DNA from: Myxococcales bacterium
Lineage (GTDB): Bacteria > Myxococcota_A > Polyangia > Polyangiales > Polyangiaceae
DNA: 42,810 bases
NCBI GenBank assembly: GCA_025351875.1
Contig: JANXVA010000112.1
Span: 1 to 42,810 of the forward strand
Direction: 5' to 3'
Part shown: positions 7,235-17,400 of the stretch, one piece after another
Layout of the letters: the number at the start of each line of letters is the position of its first letter
Position numbering within the stretch: position 1 is the stretch's first letter
Position numbers and translations under genes: made by a program
The notes under the pieces: model-generated
What the model saw: the letters and a program-made list of their open reading frames with translations, nothing else
The model's database searches: none
Told to the model about the DNA's origin: nothing

Positions 7235-8833
7235 ATGACTTCTCCAGCCGGCTCTGGCGGCGCGGGTGCTACCGCATCGGATGCGCGAACAGCGCAAAGC
7301 GATGTGATGGCATCGATCGTTCCGCGACCGTCGGCCTCACCTTCGCCGCGGCCGTTCGCGGGCCTCGCGGGCAGAGGCTGGCCGTTCGTCCCGCTCGCCC
7401 CGCTGGTCGTCGTGTTCGTCGGTCTCGCCGTCGCGCTGGGCATCGGGCTCGTCGGTCTGGATCACCTCGCGCGCGCGGGCGACGAACACGCCAGCGCGCG
7501 CGCAGAGCTCGTCGCGGCCACGGTCGCTGCTCGGCTGTCGCAGCTGCCCGTTGAGCGCCGTCTGGACGCGACCCAGCTCGCCGCACGCCGGACCGCCGCG
7601 GGGATCCTCGTCGTCACTCCCGACGCCCGCGTCGTCCACGACGTGACCCTCGGCGCGCCGGACCGCGCCGCGCTCGAGAAGATGCTCGCGGAGGGTAAAG
7701 GCGTCGCGCAGCTGCGCCTCGGCCGCGCCCGGTTCGCCGTTCGGCCGATCGGCGCGGCAGGAGATGCGCCACGTCTCGTCGTGCTCGTCGCCGAGCCGCC
7801 GACCTCGCAGGGCGCACCCGGACTCGTGACGGCGCTGCTCGCGCTCGCCGTGCTGCTCCTCGGCGTCGCCGCCGCGGTCGCTTACGCGGTGTCGCGCGAC
7901 GTGACGCGCGACGTCGACTTCGTCACGCGTCGCATCGATGGCATGGCGCAGGTGCGCACCGAGCCCACCGGTGAGCTCATTCCCGCCCGCACGATGGACG
8001 AGGTCGGCCTCCTCACGACCGCGTTCAACAAGCTCGTCGGGCGATTCGGAAAAGCGGAGAAGGCCTATCGCCAGGATCTCACGCGCGCGAGCGCCGCCGA
8101 CCGCGAGCGCGCGGCCTTCCTCGCGGCCGTCAGTCACGAGCTGCGCAGCCCGCTCAACGCCATCCTCGGCTTCGCCGACATCCTGATGGAGGAGGTCGAC
8201 GGGCCGCTTTCGGCGTCTGCCCGCGAGGAGGTCGAGCAGATCCGCGGCTCGGGCGCCCACCTCCTCACGCTCATCAACGACATCCTCGAGTTCTCGGCCC
8301 TCGAGAGCGGTCAGCTGAAGCTCACGCGCGGTCGCGTCGACCTCACGGGCCTCGCGAACGAGGTCGTGCGCGAGGCGCGAGGCCTGGTCGGCGAGAAGCA
8401 GCTCACGGTGCGCGTCGAAGGCGAGCCGTCACTCGTCGCCCGCGTCGACGGCCGCCGCGTTCGCCAGATCCTCGGCAACCTCGTCAACAACGCGATCAAG
8501 TTCACGCAGCGCGGAGAGGTCATCGTGCGCGTCGCGCGCGAGGGCCCGCTCGCTTCGTTCAGCGTCACCGACACGGGCCCCGGGATCTCGCCCCAGGAGC
8601 GCGCCGTCATCTTCGACGAGTACAAGCAGGCCCGGAGCGAGCGCATGAAACGCCGCGGCACGGGCCTCGGCCTGGCGATCGCCCGCCGGCTCGTCACGCT
8701 CCACCACGGAAAGATCCAGGTCGAGAGCGAGCTGGGACGCGGCTCGACCTTCAAGGTCCTCCTACCGGTCGGCAACATCGACGCGGCGCCGTCGATCAAG
8801 GCACCTCCGCGCAACGTCGAGGTGCCACGATGA
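7235..8833 (+). CDS. Membrane sensor histidine kinase (HAMP, HisKA, HATPase)
   Basis: Protein of 532 residues. A Ser/Pro/Ala-rich N-terminus precedes a first membrane helix (about 51-75), a periplasmic region of about 115 residues with no recognised sensor fold, a second helix (about 197-220) and a HAMP linker. The HisKA helix carries phospho-acceptor His301 in SHELRSPLNA. The ATPase domain is complete: N-box NLVNNAIKF with Asn419, G1 box DTGPG with Asp446, F-box-like IFDEYKQ and G2 box GTGLGL (475-480). It should therefore be catalytically active. It overlaps the next kinase gene by four bases (ATGA at 8830). No response regulator is encoded nearby, so its partner is elsewhere. Confidence 0.93.
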   Translation: MTSPAGSGGAGATASDARTAQSDVMASIVPRPSASPSPRPFAGLAGRGWPFVPLAPLVVVFVGLAVALGIGLVGLDHLARAGDEHASARAELVAATVAARLSQLPVERRLDATQLAARRTAAGILVVTPDARVVHDVTLGAPDRAALEKMLAEGKGVAQLRLGRARFAVRPIGAAGDAPRLVVLVAEPPTSQGAPGLVTALLALAVLLLGVAAAVAYAVSRDVTRDVDFVTRRIDGMAQVRTEPTGELIPARTMDEVGLLTTAFNKLVGRFGKAEKAYRQDLTRASAADRERAAFLAAVSHELRSPLNAILGFADILMEEVDGPLSASAREEVEQIRGSGAHLLTLINDILEFSALESGQLKLTRGRVDLTGLANEVVREARGLVGEKQLTVRVEGEPSLVARVDGRRVRQILGNLVNNAIKFTQRGEVIVRVAREGPLASFSVTDTGPGISPQERAVIFDEYKQARSERMKRRGTGLGLAIARRLVTLHHGKIQVESELGRGSTFKVLLPVGNIDAAPSIKAPPRNVEVPR

Positions 8834-10722
8834 ACCCCCGCGCCGCACGCCTCGTCGCGCGCCTCGTCGCGCTTCAGCTCGCCGTGCACACCGTGACCTT
8901 CCTGCTCACGGCTGCCTTCGCGCCACGCGTGCTCCTGCTCGAGCCCGCGGCCTCGTCGGCATCGCTGCTCGTGGTGCTCGTGATCGGCCTCCTCTGCGCG
9001 GCGTTCTCGACCGCTGCGACCTTCGTGGTCACGCGTCGCCTCCGTCCCGCGCTCCAGTCGCTCGCGGTCGGGGCTTCGTCCGTCGACAGTGCCGACGTCC
9101 TCGCGCTCTACGGGGTGCCCGCGCGTCTCGCGATCACCAGCGCGGCGTTCGCGCTCGTGCTCTCGCTCGCGACGGTCGTCCCGCAGCTCAGGCCGCAGGC
9201 TCTCGACACGTACACCGATCTCACGCTGGTACTGCTGATGCTCACGATGGTGAGCACGGCGGCGCTGCCGGCGTACGTCACCATGCGTGCTTCGATGGCT
9301 CGAGTCCTCGAGCTCGCGCCGCCGCACATCGCGCACGAGGCGCTGCGCAGCCTCGGTCGCGGCGCGCTCGGTCGCGTGCGCAAGCGGTTCGTCGCCGCCG
9401 TAGCGGCGCCGGTCGCGTTCGTCGCGCTCGGCGCGTCGCTCCTGGTCGACGCGCATTCGCGCACGTACGACCGCGATGCGCGCGTCGCCGACGCCACGGA
9501 CGTCGCCCGTGCCGCCTTCGAGCCGATCGAGGGCGACGTGCGCGGACGCGCCGAGGCCATCGAGGCCGCCGCTGCCCTCGGGTTTCGCGTGCACATCGAT
9601 CCGGCGTACGACGGTGAGCGCGTCGTTCGCCACGGCGACGAAGGAGAGACCCAGGTGACGGTGCCGACCTACCCGGGAGCGGCGCTCGTTCGCTTCGGGA
9701 CGTCGCGGCTCTCTCCGGTGACCGGTATCTACGTGCTGCTCGCCCTCGTCGCCGTCGCGCTCGCGGGGCTTCTCGGCACGCGCATCGGCGTGGCCTTCGA
9801 GGCTGACATCGCGCTCGCCACACGCGAGATGAGACGTGCTGGCGTCGCGGAGGTCATGCGCGGCACGATCATCCAGCACGAGGCACGATTCGCGAACATC
9901 AGCGCGCTGCTGGAGGCCGTCGATTCGCTCGGCGGCGTCTTCCGCGAGTTCGCGGGCGCGCAGCAAAAATCGATCTCGGCTCGCGAGGCGACCGAGCGCA
10001 TGCGCGGCCTCCTTCTCGCCTCGATGAGCCACGATCTGAAGGCGCCGCTGAACGCCGTGCTCGGTTTCGCCGAGCTCGTCAGTCGCAATCCGCTGAGCGA
10101 GCCGCAGAAGGAGAGCCTCGCGATCATCGAGCAGCGCGGACGCGAGCTCCTCATGCTGATCGACACGATCCTCGACAGCGCGCGCGTCGAGGCCGGGGAG
10201 CTCGAGGTGTCCCCGGAGCCGACGCATGTGGGCGACGTCGTCATGTCGTCCGTGCTCGAGGCGCGCGATCTCGCGGTCGGCACGGACGTCAAGATCCAGG
10301 GCGAGGTCCAGCCTGGAATGCCGACGCTGCTCGTGGACGGCACGCGCATCGTGCAGGCCCTCACCGCCGTGGTGATGACTGCTGCGCGCTTCACCGACAA
10401 GGGAGTCGTCCCCGTGCGCGCCACGCTCCCGGACACGGGCGAGCGTCTTCGCATCGAGGTCGAGACGAGCGGCGAAGGTCTCCCCGTCGGTGAGCGCGAG
10501 AAGATCTTCGACGCGTTCAAGAGCGCGGAGAGCGCCCGTCGTCACGGCGGTCTCGGTCTCGGTCTCCAGCTTGCGCGATCGATCCTCGAGATCCACGGCG
10601 GCACGATCGAGGTCGACAACACCGACCGCGGCGGAATGGTTTTCCGCGTCTGGCTTCCGGTGCGAAACGACCGCGACTCGATCCGCGCGCGGGCGAGCAA
10701 GCCGACGCTGCCTCCTACGTGA
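8830..10722 (+). CDS. Histidine-kinase-like membrane protein with degenerate ATP-binding domain
   Basis: Protein of 630 residues. The N-terminal half has several membrane segments (about 12-35, 45-66, 100-118, 131-150, 187-206 and 299-316) with an extracytoplasmic loop at about 207-298. A HisKA helix keeps the phospho-acceptor as His401 in SMSHDLKAPLNA. In the ATPase domain the N-box reads QALTAVVMTAARF, with all Asn positions replaced (Ala513, Met516, Thr517). The G1 box reads VETSGEGLP, with Thr546 where the ATP-binding Asp belongs. Only the G2 box (GGLGLGLQLAR) is intact. Loss of both key residues predicts weak or absent kinase activity, while the His could still be phosphorylated in trans. 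Coupled translation with the intact kinase upstream suggests a heteromeric sensor. Confidence 0.88.
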   Translation: MNPRAARLVARLVALQLAVHTVTFLLTAAFAPRVLLLEPAASSASLLVVLVIGLLCAAFSTAATFVVTRRLRPALQSLAVGASSVDSADVLALYGVPARLAITSAAFALVLSLATVVPQLRPQALDTYTDLTLVLLMLTMVSTAALPAYVTMRASMARVLELAPPHIAHEALRSLGRGALGRVRKRFVAAVAAPVAFVALGASLLVDAHSRTYDRDARVADATDVARAAFEPIEGDVRGRAEAIEAAAALGFRVHIDPAYDGERVVRHGDEGETQVTVPTYPGAALVRFGTSRLSPVTGIYVLLALVAVALAGLLGTRIGVAFEADIALATREMRRAGVAEVMRGTIIQHEARFANISALLEAVDSLGGVFREFAGAQQKSISAREATERMRGLLLASMSHDLKAPLNAVLGFAELVSRNPLSEPQKESLAIIEQRGRELLMLIDTILDSARVEAGELEVSPEPTHVGDVVMSSVLEARDLAVGTDVKIQGEVQPGMPTLLVDGTRIVQALTAVVMTAARFTDKGVVPVRATLPDTGERLRIEVETSGEGLPVGEREKIFDAFKSAESARRHGGLGLGLQLARSILEIHGGTIEVDNTDRGGMVFRVWLPVRNDRDSIRARASKPTLPPT

Positions 10723-10787
10723 TCACGCCTTTGGCGAGCCGCAGGTTTGAGCTACTGGCGCCAACCTCACGGAGTGGGGCTCACCGA

Positions 10788-10937
10788 ATGCCTCGCAAGA
10801 GCAAATCCAGCACGGACGAGGTCCTGACGATCCTTCGGGAAGTCGCCAACGGAGCGACAGTTCGTGCAGTGTGCAAGCGGAACGGCTTCACGGAGAAGAC
10901 GTTCTACCGACGGCGAGCCGTTTCGGCCTGGCACTGA
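10788..10937 (+). pseudogene. IS3-type OrfA transposase fragment (HTH)
   Basis: A 49-codon frame starting MPRKSKSSTDEV, followed by a helix-turn-helix of the HTH_Tnp_1/OrfA type: ILREVANGATVRAVCKRNGF, then TEKTFYRRRA. Complete OrfA proteins are near 90-100 residues and are followed by an OrfB integrase. Here the frame stops right after the recognition helix and no OrfB follows. GGAGTGGGG at 10771-10779 could serve as ribosome binding site, so a short HTH protein might still be made. No terminal inverted repeats or target duplication were found. It is best read as a decayed insertion-sequence remnant between the kinase pair and the efflux operon. Confidence 0.55.
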
Positions 10938-11182
10938 CGACGCTGAGCGGCGCGCCTCGGGACCGAGACGGGCGCTGAGCTGACGCGGCGCGCGTCGCCA
11001 GCGGCGATTCGTACCGCGAGCAAGCTCTGGCGATCGCGACGGACCAATTTCTCGAACCCGCGACCCCGATCCGCGCGCTCGTGCCCTTTGCCGATGCTAC
11101 AGTCTCGCGAGAGGACGAAGACGGCGAGCACGGAAGAGAGGCTTCGACCGAGGCGTCATCCAGCACGAGCCGCCAACCAGGC

Positions 11183-11629
11183 ATGAGCCCCGAACGAGGA
11201 CGCGACAAAGACAGAGGGCACCTCGCGTCGCGGGCCATGGCTGCGCTCGTCGCCTTCGTCACGCTCGTGGCGGTGCTGCGGGCGGGGTCGAGCTACGTCT
11301 ATTGCCCAAGCATGCAGCGCGTCATGGACGCTCCCTGTTGCGCTGGCGATTCTCTCACCGCGGGCGACGACGACGACGGCGACACCGCGACGGAGCTGCG
11401 CTCGCGCGACTGCTGCGAGCACCACGTCCTCGGGAGCCTCCCGTCCGTCGGCTCGCTCGGCTCGCCGCCACATCGTCTCGCCTCGCCGATCCTCGCCGTG
11501 CTCCCGGCGCCGACTGTCGCTCTTCATCGAAGCGCGCCGTTCGCGGCTCTTCGTCTCCACCACCAGGGTCGGGCCGGCCCGATGGTGTCCGCGCGCCATC
11601 GCGCCGAGCTGATGGTCTCTCTGAGCTGA
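11183..11629 (+). CDS. Small Cys/His-rich membrane protein leading the efflux operon
   Basis: Protein of 148 residues from the ATG at 11183. Another ATG at 11237 would start directly at the hydrophobic helix. One membrane or signal segment (MAALVAFVTLVAVLRAG) is followed by an exported portion with paired cysteines and histidines: YVYCPSMQRVMDAPCC (about 36-51), an acidic loop rich in Asp, and DCCEHH. A His/Arg-rich tail with several Met residues ends the protein. It shows no catalytic domain. The Cys/Met/His spacing would suit binding of soft metals such as Cu(I) or Ag(I). Small proteins of this kind placed ahead of CusCBA-like genes are typical of myxobacterial efflux operons, as far as I recall. 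The next gene starts about 100 bp downstream. Confidence 0.65.
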   Translation: MSPERGRDKDRGHLASRAMAALVAFVTLVAVLRAGSSYVYCPSMQRVMDAPCCAGDSLTAGDDDDGDTATELRSRDCCEHHVLGSLPSVGSLGSPPHRLASPILAVLPAPTVALHRSAPFAALRLHHQGRAGPMVSARHRAELMVSLS

Positions 11630-11727
11630 GGTGACCCGGAGCGCGCTTGCTGCGCTCCGTGAAGGGCGGACCGGCGCACGTGCGCGTCGGGTCCTGGTCA
11701 TCCCTCCTTTTCATCGAAAGAGAAATC

Positions 11728-13062
11728 ATGTCGACGTTCACTCCCTTCCGGGGCGTGGCGCTCGGAGTCGTCTGGGTCGCGCTGTTCGCGTCGACCCGAG
11801 CGGCTGCCGACGAGCCTCTGCCCGGCCCGATCGATCGCGCCACGGTCGTTCGCGCAGCCGTGGCTGGCCATCCAGGCGTTCACGCCGCGCAGCAACGCGC
11901 GCATGCGACGTCACTCGCGGCCGCGTCGACCGGAGCCCTGCCTCCACCCGAGGTCATGCTCCAGATCTGGCAGGTGCCGATCGCAAAGCCCTACGCGATC
12001 GGCGAGGCGGGTATGGTGATGGTCGGGCTCGGGCAGACGTTCCCGGCGCCCGGTGCACGCGGCGCGCGCGCCCGAGCCGGCGAGCAGATGGCCGCTGCCG
12101 AGCGTGCCATGGCGACCGACCGCATGCGGCTCATCCAGCGCGAAGCCGACCACGCGTTTGCCGACTACGTCGAGGCGAGCGCTCGGCACGCGATTCACGT
12201 CGAGCATCGAGCGATCGCGGAGCGGGCTCTCGGGCTCGCGCGGGCCAGGCATGCAGGAGGCGCCTCTCTCTCCGACGTCACGCAGGCCGAGGTGGAGCTC
12301 GCGCGCGTCGACGCCGACGTCATCGGTGATCGCACGCGTGTGCTCGGCGCCCGCGCACGACTCAACGCACTGATGGCGCGCGAGCCACTGGCTCCGCTCG
12401 GCCCGCCGATCGCGGGGGAGCCGGAGATCGCCGTGTGGGATCTTCCGACGTCGATCGCGAAGGCGCAGGAGTCACGCTCCCAGCTGCGAGCCGCCGACGC
12501 CGAGCGCGATGCACGCACGGAGGAGGCGCGCGCGGCTGCCCACGAGGCGGCGCTCCCTTCGTTCAGCGTCGCGGCCCTCTACTTCGCGCCCGTCGGGCCC
12601 GTGCCCGTCCACGGCTACGGCGCGAATGCCTCGATGAGCCTCCCGTGGATCTGGGGCGAAGCGAGCGCGCGTCGCGACGCCGCCAAGGAGCAGGCCGAGG
12701 CAGCTCGCTCCGAGGCACGCGGCGCGAGCATTCCCGTGAAGGCGGAGGTCGCCATGGCAGACATGAACATGCGGGCGGCGGCGCTGCGCCTCCAGGCGCT
12801 GCGTGACCGCGCGCTCCCCGCGAGCAAGCGCTCCTTCGAGGCCGTCTGGGCTGGCTACGAATCAGGGCGAACGGACGTCCTCACGCTGCTGATGTCCCGG
12901 CGAACGGTGGTCGACGTCGAGAGCGAGATCGTCGTCGCCAGGGCGACGCTCGATCACGCGCTCGCAGAGCTCGAGGCATCGGTCGGTACGGAGGTCCCGC
13001 GCCGCCCGCTCGGCCCGCTCGACCCGTCGATTCTCGGAGAGGGAGGCACCCATGACCGCTGA
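11728..13062 (+). CDS. cusC: Outer-membrane efflux factor, TolC/CusC family
   Basis: Protein of 444 residues. A signal peptide (cleavage probably near STRAAA-DE) precedes the duplicated outer-membrane efflux protein fold: long Ala/Arg/Glu-rich helices with heptad character (about 130-215 and 260-430), separated by short strands. It forms the outer-membrane channel of a tripartite heavy-metal pump together with the next two gene products. There is no lipobox, so anchoring by lipid is unlikely. The ATG at 11728 gives the signal peptide; the frame is open further upstream without a better start. Its end overlaps the adaptor gene by 11 bp, a sign of translational coupling. The symbol is given by operon role, not by close identity. 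Confidence 0.88.
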   Translation: MSTFTPFRGVALGVVWVALFASTRAAADEPLPGPIDRATVVRAAVAGHPGVHAAQQRAHATSLAAASTGALPPPEVMLQIWQVPIAKPYAIGEAGMVMVGLGQTFPAPGARGARARAGEQMAAAERAMATDRMRLIQREADHAFADYVEASARHAIHVEHRAIAERALGLARARHAGGASLSDVTQAEVELARVDADVIGDRTRVLGARARLNALMAREPLAPLGPPIAGEPEIAVWDLPTSIAKAQESRSQLRAADAERDARTEEARAAAHEAALPSFSVAALYFAPVGPVPVHGYGANASMSLPWIWGEASARRDAAKEQAEAARSEARGASIPVKAEVAMADMNMRAAALRLQALRDRALPASKRSFEAVWAGYESGRTDVLTLLMSRRTVVDVESEIVVARATLDHALAELEASVGTEVPRRPLGPLDPSILGEGGTHDR

Positions 13063-14479
13063 AGAAAAGGTGACGCCGGACCCCGAGCACGACCCGATGC
13101 CCGAAGGCGAGGAGGCGCCCCCGCGTGGCGTGAAGATGATGGCCGGCGTGCGCTGGGTCATCGTCATCGCCGCTGCGGTGCTGGCGGCGTTCATGTGGCT
13201 CTCGTTCGCGCGAACGCAGCTCTCCACCGCCCAGTCCGGCGCGAGCGCGCACGCGCCGAAGTACCACTGCCCGATGCACCCGCAGATCGTCTCGGATGAG
13301 CCGGGCGAGTGCCCGATCTGTCACATGACGCTCGAGCCGTTCACGGCGGCGCGCGCGACGCCCGCTCCGATCGCGCCCGTGCCGGTCGCACGTCCGATCG
13401 ATCCGCTCGACCTCGCCGCTGTCGATGCGGGCGCGCTCCTTCCCGGCAGCCTCCCGCCGGGGACGACGCCCGTGACGCTCGCGCTCGACCGCATCCAGTC
13501 GATCGGCGTACGCACGGCCGTCGCCGAGGACGGCGCGCTCGCGTCGAGCCTGCGCGTCACGGCTCTGGTCATGGCGCCCGAGCAGGGCGTCAGCGAAGTG
13601 CACGTCCGCGTGCCAGGCTTCGTCGAGACGATGCACGTCGACCAGACCGGCGTGGCGGTTCGCGCCGGACAACCCATGCTCGCCGTTTACAGCCCGGAGA
13701 TCTTGCAGGCAGAGAACGAGCTCCTCGCGACGAGCCAGTGGGCAGGACCGGATGGCGGCGCACCTGCCGGCTCGCCCTCCTCCTCCGCCCGACGGAAGCT
13801 CGAGCTGCTCGGCATGTCGAGCGCGGAGGTGGAGCGCGTGCTCGCGAAGCGCGAGCCCATCCGCGCGATCACCGTCGCCGCGCCGCACGGCGGGTTCGTC
13901 ACGAAGAAGAACGCAGTGCTCGGTTCGTACGTGACACCGGAGATGGCGCTCTTCGAGATCTCCGATTTGTCGAAGGTCTACGTCGTCGCCGACGTCTTCC
14001 TGGCGGACGTCGGAGCCGTGGGCATCGGCGCTGAGGGGCGCTTCGTCCCGTCCGGTCACCCCGAGCGCGCTTCGACCGCGAAGGTCGACCTCGTCTATCC
14101 GCTCGTCAACGCCGAGGCGCGCACGCGGCGCGTTCGCATGCAGCTCCGCAACGACGCCACGAAGGCGTACGCCCCAGGTGAATTCGGGACGGTCGAGCTC
14201 GCCGTCACCGCGCGACGAGGTGTCTCGATCCCTCGCGATGCGCTCGTCGACACCGGGACCGCGAGCTACGTCTTCGTCGTCGAGGCCGAGGGCCGCTTCA
14301 CTCCCCGCGTCGTCGCGACGTCCGGCAGCGACGAGCAGCACGTCGTCGTGCGCTCGGGGCTCGTTGCCGGCGAGCGCGTCGTCTCCGGGGCGACCTTCCT
14401 GATCGACTCCGAGAGTCGCCTGCAAGCGTCCATCGCGCAGGCCGTACAGGCGCCAGCGCCGTCGGGGAAGACGCCATGA
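13052..14479 (+). CDS. cusB: Periplasmic adaptor with heavy-metal-binding domain, CusB type
   Basis: Protein of 475 residues with a GGGAGG ribosome binding site at 13041-13046. A short cytoplasmic tail and one membrane helix (about 33-51) are followed by a heavy-metal-binding domain at about 71-96: YHCPMHPQIV and ECPICHMTLEP, with Cys73, His76, Cys87, Cys90, His91 and two Met residues as likely ligands. The rest is a membrane-fusion protein: beta-barrel and lipoyl-like segments (VRVPGFVETMHVDQTGVAV, GGFVTKKNAVLGSYV) around a short helical hairpin. It should link the RND pump to the outer-membrane factor and may hand metal to the pump. The stop overlaps the pump ATG (ATGA at 14476). Confidence 0.92.
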   Translation: MTAEEKVTPDPEHDPMPEGEEAPPRGVKMMAGVRWVIVIAAAVLAAFMWLSFARTQLSTAQSGASAHAPKYHCPMHPQIVSDEPGECPICHMTLEPFTAARATPAPIAPVPVARPIDPLDLAAVDAGALLPGSLPPGTTPVTLALDRIQSIGVRTAVAEDGALASSLRVTALVMAPEQGVSEVHVRVPGFVETMHVDQTGVAVRAGQPMLAVYSPEILQAENELLATSQWAGPDGGAPAGSPSSSARRKLELLGMSSAEVERVLAKREPIRAITVAAPHGGFVTKKNAVLGSYVTPEMALFEISDLSKVYVVADVFLADVGAVGIGAEGRFVPSGHPERASTAKVDLVYPLVNAEARTRRVRMQLRNDATKAYAPGEFGTVELAVTARRGVSIPRDALVDTGTASYVFVVEAEGRFTPRVVATSGSDEQHVVVRSGLVAGERVVSGATFLIDSESRLQASIAQAVQAPAPSGKTP

Positions 14480-17400
14480 TCGGCTGGATCATCGAGCTGT
14501 CGGCGCGGTACCGCTGGTTCGTCTTCCTCGTCTATGGGGCGCTCGTCGTCGGCGCCTGCGCGTCGGCGAAGCGCGTTCAGCTCGACGCCATCCCGGATCT
14601 GTCCGATCCGCAGGTCATCATCTTCACCGAGTACAAGGGGCGATCGCCCACGCTCGTCGAGGATCAGATCACGTACCCGATCGCGAGCGCGCTCCTCGCC
14701 GCGCCGCACGTGACGGCCGTGCGCGGCTACTCGATGTTCGGCATGTCGTTCGTCTACGTGCTCTTCGACGAGGGCACCGACGTCTACTGGGCGCGCTCGC
14801 GCGTGCTCGAGTACACGAGCTCGCTCCGCGCGAAGCTTCCTGCCGAGGTGTCGCCGGTGCTTGGGCCCGACGCGACGGGGATCGGCTGGATTTACGAGTA
14901 CGCGCTCGTCGACCGTACGGGAAAGCACGACCTCGCCGAGCTCCGCACGCTGCAGGACTTCACGCTTCGCTACGCCCTCGAGAGCGTCCCGGGCGTCGCG
15001 CAGGTCGCGAGCGTCGGCGGCTACGAGCGTCAGTACCAGGTGACGCTCGACCCCGCGAAGCTCCGCGCGTTCGGGGTCCAGGTAGAGGAGGTCGCGAGCG
15101 CGATCCGGAGATCGAACGGAGAGGTCGGCGGCCGCGTCCTCGAGATGAGCGGTCGCGAGTATTTCGTCCGCGGCCGCGGCTACGTGGAGAACCTCGGTGA
15201 TCTCTCGCGCGTCGCCATTCGCGCCGGCCCCGACGGGACCCCCGTCCGCGTCGGCGACGTGGGGACTGTGCAGTTCGGCGGAGACATACGCAGGGGGCTC
15301 GCCGAGCTGGACGGCAAGGGAGAGACCGTCGGAGCCATCGTGATGGCTCGCTACGGCGAGAACGCCCTCGACGTCATCGCGCGCGTGAAGACGCGCATCG
15401 GCGAGCTCGGCCCAGCGCTGCCCCCGGGCGTCGAGATCGTGCCGACCTACGATCGGGCGACGCTCATCGAACGCGCGATCGCCACCCTCCGGGGCTCTCT
15501 CACCGAGGAGGCGATCGTCGTCAGTCTGGTCATCATTCTGTTCCTCCTCCACTTCAGGAGCGCGCTCCTCCCGATCATCAGCCTGCCCATCTCCGTCGCC
15601 ATGGCGTTCATCCCGATGTACCTGTTCGGGATCCCCGCGACGATCATGAGCCTCGGTGGGATCGCGATCGCGATTGGCGCGACCGTCGACGCCGAGATCG
15701 TGATGATCGAGGCCTGTCACAAGAAGCTCGAGCACGCTCCGCCGAACCTCGACTCGAGGTCACGCGCGAAATTGCTCCACGAGGCTGCGAAGGAGGTCAC
15801 CCCGGCGATCTTCTTCTCCCTCGTCATCATCGCGCTCTCGTTCGTTCCGGTCTTCGGACTGAACGGGCAGGGCGGGCGCCTCTTCAAGCCGCTCGCCTAT
15901 ACGAAGACGTTCGTCATGCTGTCGGCGGCCGTCGTCAGCATCACGCTGGCTCCTGCGCTCCGCGATCTGCTCGTTCGCGGCAAGATCCGCACGGAGAAAA
16001 ATCACCCTGTTTCCAGGGCGATCATGGCGGTCTACCAGCCGTTCGTCTACGTCGCGCTCCGCAACCCGAAGACGACGCTCGCCATTGGCCTCTTCGCTCT
16101 CCTGTCCGCGATCCCCGCGTACCTGAAGCTCGGCAGCGAGTTCATGCCGCCGCTCAACGAGGGCGACATCCTCTACATGCCCACGACGCTCCCGAACCTC
16201 TCGATCGAGGAGGCGAAGCGTCAGCTCGAACGGCAAGACCGGATCATCGCCGCCTTCCCCGAGGTGAAGAGCGTGTTCGGCAAGATCGGGCGCGCAGAGT
16301 CGGCGACGGATCCGGCGCCGCTCTCGATGGTCGAGACCATCATCCAGCTCCGCCCAAACCACGAGTGGCCGATGGTGCACCACGAGCGCTGGTTCAGCGG
16401 GGCTCCCGGCATCGTGAAGGCGCCGCTGCAGCTCCTGTGGCCAGAGGACGAGCACGAGAGCTGGGACGAGCTCGTCGCGAAGATGAACGCTGCCCTCCAG
16501 CTGCCCGGCTGGACGAACGCGTGGACGATGCCGATCAAGACACGCGTAGACATGCTCACCACGGGCGTACGTACGCCCGTCGGCATCAAGGTCTTCGGCT
16601 CCGATCTCCCGTCGATCGAGGCCGCCGGCACGGAGCTCGAGACGACGCTGCGCGGCGTCCCCGGGACGCGGAGCGTGCTCTACGAGCGATCCCTGGGGGG
16701 GGTCTACGTCGACGTGGTCCCGAACCGCGAGGCGCTCGCGCGTTACGGCATGCAGGTCGAGGATCTCAACGACGTCGTCTCGACGGCGATCGGTGGCGAG
16801 CCCGTCACCACCACGGTCGAGGGTCGACGGCGCTTCACCGTCAACGTTCGCTACAAGGAGGACTTTCGCGCCACCCCCGAGCGTCTTCGTGAGGTGCTCA
16901 TCCCGCTGCGCGGCGGCAAGGGAACAGCGATCCCGCTCGGCGAGCTCGCCGACGTGCGCGTCGTCGAGGGTCCGCCGATGCTGCGCGACGAGGCAGGCTT
17001 GCTCGTCGGCTACGTCTACGTCGACATCGAGCCTTCACGTGACATCGGCGGCTATGTCGACGACGCCAAGGTTGCCGTCGCCGCCGCGCAGGCGCGCGGG
17101 CAGGTGCGGCTCGCGCCGGGGATGTACCTGCGATGGACCGGGCAGTACGAGCTCCTCGAGGGGATGCGCGAGCGCATGCGGATCCTCATCCCGCTCGCGC
17201 TGCTCTCCATCGCGGTGCTCCTCTACATGCAGTTCCGGCACCTCACGGAGGTGCTGATCGTCTTTCTCTCGATCCCGTTCGCTCTCGTCGGGAGCGTCTG
17301 GCTCCTCTACTTGCTCGACTATCGGATCTCGACAGCGGTCCTCGTCGGCGTCATCGCGCTCGTGGGGTTGGCGGCGCAGACGGGCGTTGTGATGATCGTC

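Noticed and set aside
8311-10596. A 761-codon minus-strand frame opposite the two histidine kinases
   Set aside because: Arg/Glu/Asp-rich low-complexity translation typical of antisense frames in GC-rich DNA; the plus-strand kinase motifs are decisive.
10888-11262. A 124-codon minus-strand frame between the kinase pair and efflux operon
   Set aside because: Ser/Arg/Ala-rich with no motif, and it crosses the transposase fragment and the start of the efflux operon.
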